Assembly (NCBI GenBank): GCA_964632995.1
Contig: CAZWDL010000003.1
Location: forward strand, 1-64,000
Reading direction: 5' to 3'
Length of the DNA stretch: 64,000 bases
Source: CAZWDL01 sp964632995
Lineage (GTDB): Bacteria; Bacteroidota; Bacteroidia; Chitinophagales; Saprospiraceae
Positions within the stretch are counted from its first letter, which is position 1; the number at the start of each line of letters is the position of its first letter. This document shows positions 15,723 to 23,863 of the stretch, one piece after another. The notes under the pieces are model-generated. The model saw only the letters and a program-made list of their open reading frames with translations. It had not been told where the DNA came from and did no database searches. Position numbers and translations under genes: made by a program.

Positions 15723-17084
15723 CTACTTTTTCTTGCCCCACTGGGCGGCGAACTTCTCTTCCACCATCACATCCACCTTTTGGCGGACCTGTTCGATGGG
15801 GATGAAGTCGATCACCTCGCGGATAAAGGCGTGTTGCAGCAAGGAGCGCGCCTGCTGGTCGGTCAGGCCGCGGCTGCGCAGGTAGAACACGGCATCCTCA
15901 TCGAGCTGCCCGATGGTAGCGCCGTGGCTGCAGCGTACATCATCGGCGAAGATTTCCAGCTGAGGTTTCGTATCCATTTGCGCTTTGTCTGACAGCACCA
16001 GGGTGCTGTTTTGCTGAAAAGCATTGATCTTCTGTGCGTCCTGACGCACCAGGATTTTACCGTTGAACACGCCACGAGCCTTTTCCGTCAGAATACCTTT
16101 AACCAGCTCATTGCTTTCCGCGTGGGGAAAGGCGTGGTCGATGAAGGTCTGGGTATCGATGTGCTGATCCCCCTTACCGAGAAAGACGGCGTGCATATTA
16201 GTCATCGTGTGTTCATCCTTCAGGAGAGCGCTGAGATTATTGCGCACCAGGCGGCCTCCCAGGTCTGCAGAGAACGAAGTATAGGTGCTGTCGCGCTGCT
16301 GATCCACCACGGTGTTGTTGATCAGGAAGCTTTCCTCATCCTTCCATTGGATACGGAAGTGACGAACCCGGGCGTTAGGCTCGACGATGATGCGGTTAAC
16401 CGCGTTGGTCAGACAAGGTTCTCCCGCCTCCGAACCCAGCGTATGAAAGCTCTCCAGCACCGTCGCCTCACTGCCTTGCTCGGCAATGATCAGGCTTTGC
16501 GGGCTGATCAGCTGCGGCTCCTCCTGAGGTACACTGAGGTGCAGCAGGTGAATGGGCCGCTCCAGCGCCGTATTTTTTGGAACATGGATAAAAATGCCTT
16601 TGCGGGCGAAGGCGGCGTTCAGGTTGAGAAAAGGATCGTTGGAATTCTCGACCCACTGGCTATAATACTTTTCCACCTCCGCCTTGTAGGCATCCTTTTC
16701 CATGGCTTCTTCCACCGTGGTCAGGATAGCTTCGCCGGCCAGCTCCTGCACCTGTGACAAAGACTCGTCGTAGACGCCATTGACAAATACCAGGAGGTTG
16801 ACGTCCAGGCCTTCGTACAGGTAAGGCTGCAGTTGCGCTGCATTCAGCTGCACCGGCTTGGGGGCAACGTACTTCGGTTTCAGCAGGCGCGTCACGCTGG
16901 TGTATTTCCAGTCTTCATCGCGCCGGGTGGGAAAATCCAGCTCCGGCAGCCGCTCGATGACCGCCCGGCGAAAGGCGTAGAGCGGGCGGCCTTTCTGACC
17001 GTTTAGGGAGGACTCCTGCACCTCGAACTGAGTAGTGAACCAATCTTTTATATCAGCGAATTTATCTTCCGCTACAATTGCCAT
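15723..17084 (-). CDS. sufD: SufD, Fe-S assembly scaffold subunit
   Basis: Beta-helical partner of SufB in the SufBC2D complex (453 aa). An N-terminal helical region with the PTRRDEDWKYTSV motif (residues ~55-68) is followed by the beta-helix core. Near the end come CSHGATIGQLDEDAVFYLRSRG, with the conserved C-x-H-G-A-x-x-G block whose His helps form the cluster site, and AFIREVIDFIPIE. It lies between sufC and sufS on the same strand. Confidence 0.94.
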   Translation of the reverse strand: MAIVAEDKFADIKDWFTTQFEVQESSLNGQKGRPLYAFRRAVIERLPELDFPTRRDEDWKYTSVTRLLKPKYVAPKPVQLNAAQLQPYLYEGLDVNLLVFVNGVYDESLSQVQELAGEAILTTVEEAMEKDAYKAEVEKYYSQWVENSNDPFLNLNAAFARKGIFIHVPKNTALERPIHLLHLSVPQEEPQLISPQSLIIAEQGSEATVLESFHTLGSEAGEPCLTNAVNRIIVEPNARVRHFRIQWKDEESFLINNTVVDQQRDSTYTSFSADLGGRLVRNNLSALLKDEHTMTNMHAVFLGKGDQHIDTQTFIDHAFPHAESNELVKGILTEKARGVFNGKILVRQDAQKINAFQQNSTLVLSDKAQMDTKPQLEIFADDVRCSHGATIGQLDEDAVFYLRSRGLTDQQARSLLQHAFIREVIDFIPIEQVRQKVDVMVEEKFAAQWGKKK

Positions 17085-17138
17085 GATTATTACTTTTTTG
17101 ATCTGCCATTAAGAAAACAAACTCGAAAGTCAGCCTTT

Positions 17139-17897
17139 TCAGGCCATTGCGTCGGCTGCTTCCTTGATCCAGTCGTAGCCTTTTTCTTCAAGTTTGAGCG
17201 CAAGGTTTTTATCACCTGACTTGACGATGCGCCCCCGGTAGAGCACATGTACATAATCGGGTACGATGTAGTTGAGCAGGCGCTGGTAGTGCGTCACGAT
17301 GATGAAAGAGCGGTCCTTACTACGCAACTGGTTGACCCCCTCAGCAACGATTTTCAGGGCATCGATATCCAGCCCCGAATCCGTTTCGTCCAGGATGCCG
17401 AGTTTGGGTTCCAGGACGGCCATCTGCAGAATTTCATTGCGCTTCTTCTCACCGCCGGAGAAGCCTTCGTTCAGGGAGCGGCGCAGCATGTTTTCATCCA
17501 TGCCGACCATTTTGATCTTTTCGCGCAGCAGCTGCAGCATTTCCATGGCGTCGAGTTCTTCTTCACCACGCTCCCGGCGAATGGAGTTCAACGTTTGCTT
17601 GAGGAAGTTGGAGTTGCTGACGCCCGGAATTTCAATTGGATATTGGAAAGCCATAAAAATACCTTCGCGGGCGCGCTCGTCTACTTCCAGCTCCAACAGG
17701 TCTTCACCTTCAAAGGTGACGGCGCCGCCGGTCACTTCATATTCTTCACGACCGGCGATGACGTTAGCCAGCGTGCTTTTACCAGAGCCGTTAGGTCCCA
17801 TAATAGCGTGAACCTCACCGGGTTTTACTTCCAGGTTGATACCACGCAGAATTTCTTTGTTTTCAATCTCTACTTTGAGATCCTTAATAGTCAGCAT
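17139..17897 (-). CDS. sufC: SufC ABC-type ATPase
   Basis: Cytosolic ATPase of the SufBCD complex (252 aa). Walker A GPNGSGKST (~residues 35-43), Q-loop FMAFQYPIEIPGV, signature FSGGEKKRNE, and a Walker B variant LGILDETDSGLDIDAL, which is the SufC hallmark. There is no membrane segment. It sits between sufB and sufD. Confidence 0.96.
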   Translation of the reverse strand: MLTIKDLKVEIENKEILRGINLEVKPGEVHAIMGPNGSGKSTLANVIAGREEYEVTGGAVTFEGEDLLELEVDERAREGIFMAFQYPIEIPGVSNSNFLKQTLNSIRRERGEEELDAMEMLQLLREKIKMVGMDENMLRRSLNEGFSGGEKKRNEILQMAVLEPKLGILDETDSGLDIDALKIVAEGVNQLRSKDRSFIIVTHYQRLLNYIVPDYVHVLYRGRIVKSGDKNLALKLEEKGYDWIKEAADAMA

Positions 17898-18009
17898 AGT
17901 TTATATACGGTTAAGTGGTTGTTAATGGTAAAGAGATCTCAGCGAGCGGCCGGTAGCGGCTACTCGCTGAAACGATTCGTCTGTTCCCTTCTTCAGTACG
18001 GCATTTTAA

Positions 18010-19455
18010 TTATCCGACACTGCCTTCAAGACTGATTGCCAGCAACTTTTGTGCTTCTACGGCAAACTCCATGGGCAACTCGTTAAAGACTTCTTTACAG
18101 AAACCGTTGACAATGAGGTTGACTGCGTCTTCCTCACTCAGGCCACGCTGCATGCAGTAGAAGATCTGATCTTCCCCGATCTTCGAGGTCGTGGCCTCGT
18201 GTTCCATCTTGGCGGTTTTGTTTTCCATCTCGATGTAGGGAAAGGTATGGGCGCCGCAGCGATCTCCCATGAGCATGGAGTCGCACTGAGAGAAGTTGCG
18301 GGCATTTTCTGCGCGCTTACCGATCTTTACCAGCCCCCGGTAGGTGTTCTGGCTGCGGCCGGCGGAGATTCCCTTGGAAATGATGGTCGAGCGGGTATTT
18401 TTACCCAGGTGGATCATCTTGGTGCCCGTATCGGCCTGCTGGAAGTTATTGGTCACGGCGATCGAATAAAACTCGCCCACCGAATTATCGCCCTTGAGAA
18501 CGCAGCTGGGGTATTTCCAGGTGATTGCCGAGCCGGTTTCCACCTGGGTCCAGCTTATTTTCGAGTTATTCCCTTCGCAGAGCCCGCGCTTGGTGACGAA
18601 GTTGTAGATACCGCCCTTGCCTTCACTGTCGCCGGGATACCAGTTCTGCACGGTAGAGTATTTCACCTGTGCGTTATCGGCTGCTTTAATTTCGACGACG
18701 GCGGCGTGCAGCTGATTTTCATCGCGCTGAGGAGCCGTACAGCCTTCCAGGTAACTGACGTAGCTGCCTTCTTCAGCGACGATGAGCGTGCGCTCAAACT
18801 GTCCGGTATTCGCCGCGTTGATGCGGAAATAGGTCGACAGTTCCATGGGGCATTTGACACCCTTGGGGATATAGCAGAAGGAGCCATCGCTGAATACGGC
18901 AGAGTTCAGCGCTGCGTAAAAGTTATCCGTGTAGGGCACCACCGTTCCCAGATGTTCGCGCACCAGTTCCGGATGGTTTTGTACCGCTTCACTGAAAGAG
19001 CAGAAAATAATCCCCATCTCACCCAGCTTCTCCTTGAAAGTCGTCGCTACGGAAACACTGTCCATAACAGCATCCACCGCTACGCCGGCCAGCATCTTCT
19101 GCTCATCGAGCGGAATGCCCAGCTTTTCAAAGGTGCTCAGCAATTCGGGGTCTACCTCGTCGAGGCTCTTCAGCTTTTTCTTCTTCTTGGGAGCCGCGTA
19201 GTAAATCATATCCTGAAAATCGACGGGCGGATAATTGACGTTCACCCACTTGGGCTCTTTCATCGTCATCCAGTGACGATAAGCTTTCAGACGCCACTCC
19301 GTGAGCCACTCCGGCTCGTTCTTCTTTTTGGAAATCTGCCGGACGACCTCTTCGCTTAAACCCTTGGGCAGGGCGTCCATCTCGATATCACTTGACCAGC
19401 CGTACTTGTATTCACTCTTGGTATGTTCCTCGAGCGTTTTCATTGATTCACTCAT
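18010..19455 (-). CDS. sufB: SufB, Fe-S assembly scaffold subunit
   Basis: Scaffold on which clusters are built (481 aa). Recognisable blocks include WRLKAYRHWMTM, SFCYIPKGVKCP, SYVSYLEGCTAPQRDENQLH, GICE-like GLCEGNNSKISWTQVETG, and CDSMLMGDRCGAHTFPY, which contains the conserved cluster-site cysteine region. It is the first gene of the operon. A perfect -7 box is placed at 19496-19503, giving a leader of about 34 bases. Confidence 0.96.
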   Translation of the reverse strand: MSESMKTLEEHTKSEYKYGWSSDIEMDALPKGLSEEVVRQISKKKNEPEWLTEWRLKAYRHWMTMKEPKWVNVNYPPVDFQDMIYYAAPKKKKKLKSLDEVDPELLSTFEKLGIPLDEQKMLAGVAVDAVMDSVSVATTFKEKLGEMGIIFCSFSEAVQNHPELVREHLGTVVPYTDNFYAALNSAVFSDGSFCYIPKGVKCPMELSTYFRINAANTGQFERTLIVAEEGSYVSYLEGCTAPQRDENQLHAAVVEIKAADNAQVKYSTVQNWYPGDSEGKGGIYNFVTKRGLCEGNNSKISWTQVETGSAITWKYPSCVLKGDNSVGEFYSIAVTNNFQQADTGTKMIHLGKNTRSTIISKGISAGRSQNTYRGLVKIGKRAENARNFSQCDSMLMGDRCGAHTFPYIEMENKTAKMEHEATTSKIGEDQIFYCMQRGLSEEDAVNLIVNGFCKEVFNELPMEFAVEAQKLLAISLEGSVG

Positions 19456-19495
19456 ATATCGTGCTTTTTTTTCACCGCAAATAACGGAAATTATC

Positions 19496-19545
19496 CAAAT
19501 TTACACAAAAAAGTATACATTAAAGTGTACAAAAAAGTACAAGAA
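19496..19545 (-). promoter_or_regulatory. suf operon promoter with candidate Rrf2-type operator
   Basis: On the minus strand TAAATTTG (19496-19503) matches the TANNTTTG -7 consensus exactly; a -33 TTTG at the right distance is not clear. Just upstream, on the plus strand, lie GTATACATT and AAAGTGTAC, an imperfect inverted repeat (7 of 9 positions), and a third half-site AAAGTAC, all within 19511-19541. A regulator bound here would cover the -33 region. The operon's own Rrf2 protein is the obvious candidate. Confidence 0.55.
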
Positions 19546-19744
19546 AGGTTTGACGAGGAAAGGATTTTTTTACCGGTAATTTTTTCCGCCCGGTAATTTA
19601 TATCTTGTGGCCGCAGAACCTGTACCCCGCAGGGAATTACGAGGATAGGAAAAATCTCTTTAATTAGAAAACCTACAGGTACAAATACTTCTTTTCGGGA
19701 ATTGTTTTCGGAAGAAGCTAAAAATGTAAAAGCCGCTTTCAACT

Positions 19745-22700
19745 ATGACACCAGCAGGCAGCCAACCGGTTACGGCAACGGAGCAACACTGGATCCGGCA
19801 GTTGATCAGCGATCACTACGGATTAACCCCCGAAATCCTACAGGTACTCCCGGGAGAGGCAGACCGGAACTTCTACGTAAAAGGCAACGATGGAAAGGAG
19901 TGGGTGCTAAAAATTGCCCGGCCCGGGACAGCAGTGGAAGGGATGGTCCTACAGCGAGCCATATTGTTACATCTGCAGGAATCAGCGGTATCGGAGCTTA
20001 CCCCGCGGCTGCTCCCCGGTAAATCGGGCGAGTACTACCTTCGCGTCAACGGACCAGAGGGAGAACCCCGGCTGGTCCGGTTGCTCAGCTGGTCGCCGGG
20101 TCGCCTGTATGCTCAGGTAAGGCCCCATTCCGAGGCTTTGCTGACCTCGCTGGGCAAGGCCTGCGGGCGACTGAGCCGCAGCCTGCAGGATTTCGATCAT
20201 CCCGCTGCACATCGCTTTCTCAAATGGGATCCGGCGCAGGCCTCCTGGTTGGGTGGACAGCTACATCAGGTGGAGGGGGCGGGCCGGCAGGTGCTGGCGC
20301 GGGATTTCTATGATCTATTTGAAAAAAAGGTGGAGCCCGCTCTGAAGCAACTCCGCTACGCAGTGAACCACAATGACCTGAATGATTACAATATACTGGT
20401 CGAGGATGGCGCCGTAACGGGCTTTATCGATTTCGGAGATGCGGTGTACACTCCGCTCATCAACGAGCTGGCCATCGCGCTGGCCTACGCCCTGATGCAC
20501 CACCCCGATCCGCTGGCTGCCGCTATCCCCGTTGTGAGGGCTTACCACCGGGAATTTCCGCTCACGGAAAAAGAACTGGCGCTGCTTTATCCGCTGATCG
20601 CGATACGTCTGCTGGTCAGCGTCGTGAATTCGGCCATCAACCGGAAGGCAGAGCCCGATAATGAATACCTGCTGATCAGCGAACAACCGGCCTGGACCCT
20701 ACTGGAGAAGCTGAGGAGCATTCCGCCGGCCCTTGCCCATTACTCCTTCCGCTGGGCCTGCGGTATGGAGGCCTGCCCGGCAGCCATCCCCTTTCGACGC
20801 TGGATCGACAGCAAGCCCCTTTTTTCTCCTTTGGTCGATACAGATCTACAGAGTGGACCGGTAGCGAAGCTGGACCTCAGCGTCGGCAGCCTGGATCTGG
20901 GCAACAATCAAAACTTCGATGATATAGAGACTTTCGACCATCATATTCAGGAAATGCTGCGCGAGCAGGGGGCCCGGGTGGGCGTAGGAGGTTATGGTGA
21001 AATCCGCCCCTTTTACACCAGCGACACCTACATCACTGAGGGCAATGAAGGACCGCAGTGGCGAACCATACACCTGGGTCTTGATATATGGATGCCGGCG
21101 GAAACCCCTATCTATGCCCCCCTCGACGGTACGGTTTACAGTGTGCAGGACAACGCCGGAGAACGCAACTACGGGCCGACCATCATCCTGAAACACCGCA
21201 TCGATGAGGAACTCAGCTTTTACACGCTCTACGGGCACCTGAGCCGCATTTCCCTGAGTGATAAAATTCCGGGAAAGGCCATCAAACAGGGAGAGCGCAT
21301 CGCCACGATCGGTCCCCGCCCCGAAAACGGCAACTGGCCGCCGCATCTGCACTTCCAGGTCATGCTTGACCCTCTGGATATGAAGGGCGACTTTCCGGGC
21401 GTCGGTTTTGCGCAGCTCTGGCCGGTATGGCGCAGTCTCTGTCCGGATCCAAACCCGCTGGCCGGCCTTCCCCCCGCCGGCCCCGTTCCGGAACCGGACA
21501 AAGCAGCAATATTGTATGGCCGCAAGCAACACCTGGGGCCCAACCTCAGCATTTCCTACCGGGAGCCCCTGCATATCCTCCGCGGCTACAAACAATACCT
21601 GTATGACCAGCAGGCCCGCCGTTACCTCGACACGGTCAACAACGTGGCGCATGTAGGTCACGAGCATCCGCGTGTGGTGCGGGCAGCCCAGCGGCAGATG
21701 GCCGTTCTGAATACCAACACCCGGTATCTGCACGAGCAACTCGTCCGGTACGCCGAAGCATTGCTGGCCAGGCTGCCTGCCCCGCTGGAAGTGGTCTATT
21801 TTGTCAATTCCGGCAGCGAAGCCAACGAACTGGCGCTGCGCCTGGCGCGCACCTGTACCGGCAGGAAGGATATGCTCGCCATCGAAGTCGGTTACCACGG
21901 GCACACTACGGCTTGTGTAGACGTGAGTTCCTATAAGTTTTCCGGAAAAGGCGGACGGGGGGCGCCCGCTACCACTCATGTAGTGCCTATTCCCAACCCT
22001 TATCGCGGCCCCTTCCGGCGGGAAGATCCGGGTGCAGGAGAAAAATACGCGGCTTATATTGGAGAAACAATAAAGCGGTTACAGGCGACGGACACTCCCC
22101 CCGCCGGGTTCATCGCCGAAAGCATCCTCAGCTGCGGCGGCCAGGTGGTGCCGCCCCAAGGGTACCTAAGCGCCGCTTACCGGCAGGTGCGGGAGGCGGG
22201 CGGCCTGTGCATCGGCGACGAGGTGCAAACCGGCTTCGGGCGCGTCGGCACCCACTTCTGGGCTTTCGAGCAACAGGGTGTCGTGCCCGATATCGTAACC
22301 ATGGGCAAACCCATAGGTAACGGTCATCCCCTGGCTGCCGTCGCCACCACCCGCAGCATCGCCGAAGCCTTCGACAACGGTATGGAATACTTCAACACCT
22401 TCGGCGGCAACCCGGTCTCCTGCGCCGTCGGCAGCGCCGTCCTGCAGGTTATTGAGGAGGAAGGACTGCAGCAAAACGCACTGCAAACCGGGGCTTACCT
22501 CAACGATTGCCTGCATCAGTTACAGGAACTCTATCCCATCATCGGCGATGTGCGCGGCCCGGGGCTGTTCCAGGGCTTCGAGCTGGTCACCCATCCGGAA
22601 AAACGCACACCGGCCACCCGACAGGCCGGGTATCTGGCCAACCGCATGCGGGCCCACGGCATCCTGATGAGTACCGACGGCCCCTTCGAAAATGTCCTCA

Positions 22701-22792
22701 AAATCAAACCACCCATGTGCTTTAGCCCGCAGAACGTGGATTTTCTGACTGAAATGCTGGATAAAGTATTCAAGGAGGATCCGATGAGGTGA
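19745..22792 (+). CDS. Three-domain fusion: APH-type kinase, M23/LytM domain, class III PLP enzyme
   Basis: Protein of 1015 aa. Residues ~1-340 are an aminoglycoside-phosphotransferase-fold kinase: NHNDLNDYNIL (~208-218, catalytic Asp) and GFIDFGDA (metal-binding Asp). Residues ~425-560 are an M23/LytM fold with its zinc ligands kept: HLGLD (~443) and HLHF (~534). Residues ~590-1015 are a class III aminotransferase-fold enzyme: NSGSEANEL, GDEVQTGFGRVG and MGKPIGNGHP (PLP Lys ~857). Kinase and PLP parts resemble hydroxylysine kinase and the ethanolamine-phosphate/5-phosphohydroxylysine phospho-lyases, so phosphorylation then elimination of an amino alcohol is the likely reaction. The LytM part's role is unknown. 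There is no signal peptide. Confidence 0.88.
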   Translation: MTPAGSQPVTATEQHWIRQLISDHYGLTPEILQVLPGEADRNFYVKGNDGKEWVLKIARPGTAVEGMVLQRAILLHLQESAVSELTPRLLPGKSGEYYLRVNGPEGEPRLVRLLSWSPGRLYAQVRPHSEALLTSLGKACGRLSRSLQDFDHPAAHRFLKWDPAQASWLGGQLHQVEGAGRQVLARDFYDLFEKKVEPALKQLRYAVNHNDLNDYNILVEDGAVTGFIDFGDAVYTPLINELAIALAYALMHHPDPLAAAIPVVRAYHREFPLTEKELALLYPLIAIRLLVSVVNSAINRKAEPDNEYLLISEQPAWTLLEKLRSIPPALAHYSFRWACGMEACPAAIPFRRWIDSKPLFSPLVDTDLQSGPVAKLDLSVGSLDLGNNQNFDDIETFDHHIQEMLREQGARVGVGGYGEIRPFYTSDTYITEGNEGPQWRTIHLGLDIWMPAETPIYAPLDGTVYSVQDNAGERNYGPTIILKHRIDEELSFYTLYGHLSRISLSDKIPGKAIKQGERIATIGPRPENGNWPPHLHFQVMLDPLDMKGDFPGVGFAQLWPVWRSLCPDPNPLAGLPPAGPVPEPDKAAILYGRKQHLGPNLSISYREPLHILRGYKQYLYDQQARRYLDTVNNVAHVGHEHPRVVRAAQRQMAVLNTNTRYLHEQLVRYAEALLARLPAPLEVVYFVNSGSEANELALRLARTCTGRKDMLAIEVGYHGHTTACVDVSSYKFSGKGGRGAPATTHVVPIPNPYRGPFRREDPGAGEKYAAYIGETIKRLQATDTPPAGFIAESILSCGGQVVPPQGYLSAAYRQVREAGGLCIGDEVQTGFGRVGTHFWAFEQQGVVPDIVTMGKPIGNGHPLAAVATTRSIAEAFDNGMEYFNTFGGNPVSCAVGSAVLQVIEEEGLQQNALQTGAYLNDCLHQLQELYPIIGDVRGPGLFQGFELVTHPEKRTPATRQAGYLANRMRAHGILMSTDGPFENVLKIKPPMCFSPQNVDFLTEMLDKVFKEDPMR

Positions 22793-22936
22793 AGCCTGGG
22801 CTCTTAGCCTCAGCCCCGTACTCCCTGAGCAAAATCGTGACACCGCTTCCCTCTATTTCCCGCAACCCTATCCTCCCATTCTTCGTACACCAAATGATTG
22901 ACAGAATTTTCGTAGTTTTCCGCAAATCCCGTTCGC

Positions 22937-23674
22937 ATGTTGGAGAAGCAAGCCCTGTTCTGGATATTCATCGCTATTTTCACCGTCACCGCCACTATCA
23001 CCCTGCTTGGTATTACCGGCGTCATCAAAACGATTAAAGAGCAGTACCTCAAGGCCCTGTTCACGGCGCTTATCCTAGAAGTAGTTGCCGCCGTACTCGT
23101 GCTCTTCAACAATATGGACTTCGGAGAACGGCAGGGGCACAGCCTGCAGGGCATTCTGACCCGCGCCGGGGTAATGCATACCCTGCCGGCGCAGACCGAT
23201 CACGAAACCTATATCATCAATCAGCTGAGAGAAGGAAAGCAGGTCGCCGAACTGGAAGCGCAGCTCGATTCGCTTACTCAGATACTCGAAAGCCGGGAAC
23301 GGGAACTGGCCGAATTTAAAGCAGAAATGGCAGAGCTCGACAAGAGCTTCTACATCAAGATTACCCGCCTGCGGGACCTGATCAACGAATACAACGGTTT
23401 TATCAACATCGCTTACCAGGATGCCGAAAAACAGAATGTCTACCGTCTGCTGGTCGATATCTTCGAGACACTGGGGCAGGTATCCAATGACACCCGGCTG
23501 TACCTGGACGACCAAAAGAAGCAGATCAACACGACCGCAGTACAAAAAATATACACCCGTTTCCGGGCCTCCTACGGCCGCCCCGTCGAAGACCTCAACC
23601 TCGTCTATATCGACGAATACGATACCATACAGATGCTGCGCAATTACCTCAACATCATCCAACCGGTGCGTTGA
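22937..23674 (+). CDS. Membrane protein with cytoplasmic coiled coil, function unknown
   Basis: Protein of 245 aa that I do not recognise. Two membrane helices occupy residues ~6-29 and ~39-58. A coiled coil follows at ~95-135 (EAQLDSLTQILESRERELAE, then further heptads), and after it a helical C-terminal domain rich in Tyr and Asp (IYTRFRASYGR, LVYIDEYDTIQ). It lies 144 bases after the fusion gene on the same strand, and co-transcription is possible. It could be a scaffold or sensor. Confidence 0.75.
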   Translation: MLEKQALFWIFIAIFTVTATITLLGITGVIKTIKEQYLKALFTALILEVVAAVLVLFNNMDFGERQGHSLQGILTRAGVMHTLPAQTDHETYIINQLREGKQVAELEAQLDSLTQILESRERELAEFKAEMAELDKSFYIKITRLRDLINEYNGFINIAYQDAEKQNVYRLLVDIFETLGQVSNDTRLYLDDQKKQINTTAVQKIYTRFRASYGRPVEDLNLVYIDEYDTIQMLRNYLNIIQPVR

Positions 23675-23735
23675 ACTATTAACTCTTGCCATCTATCCCC
23701 CAACTTTCTGAGCAAAGCGAAGCAGTCAAGAGACT

Positions 23736-23852
23736 CTAAGTACAGGGAATTTAATCTTGTCGGATCAAAAAGACGTCAGAAACCAGATATCAGACGCCAG
23801 ACCTTCCCAAAGAGAAGTATCCGGTCGTCAAAACTTCGTTCCTTGTACTTAG
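23736..23852 (+). repeat. 117-bp palindromic element, copy A
   Basis: The ends CTAAGTACAGGGAA (23736-23749) and TTCCTTGTACTTAG (23839-23852) are inverted repeats with one mismatch. The interior is nearly identical to 41334-41440 read on the other strand, with about eight differences over ~100 bases. It carries no open frame. This is the behaviour expected of a small non-autonomous mobile element or REP-like repeat. Confidence 0.75.
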
Positions 23853-23863
23853 TGCCGAAGCCA

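Noticed and set aside
18049..19359. 436-codon frame opposite sufB
   Set aside because: Mirror frame of a firmly identified gene; its content is the complement of sufB codons.
20846..21979. 377-codon frame opposite the kinase/LytM/PLP fusion
   Set aside because: No domain seen; the plus strand has full domain signatures.
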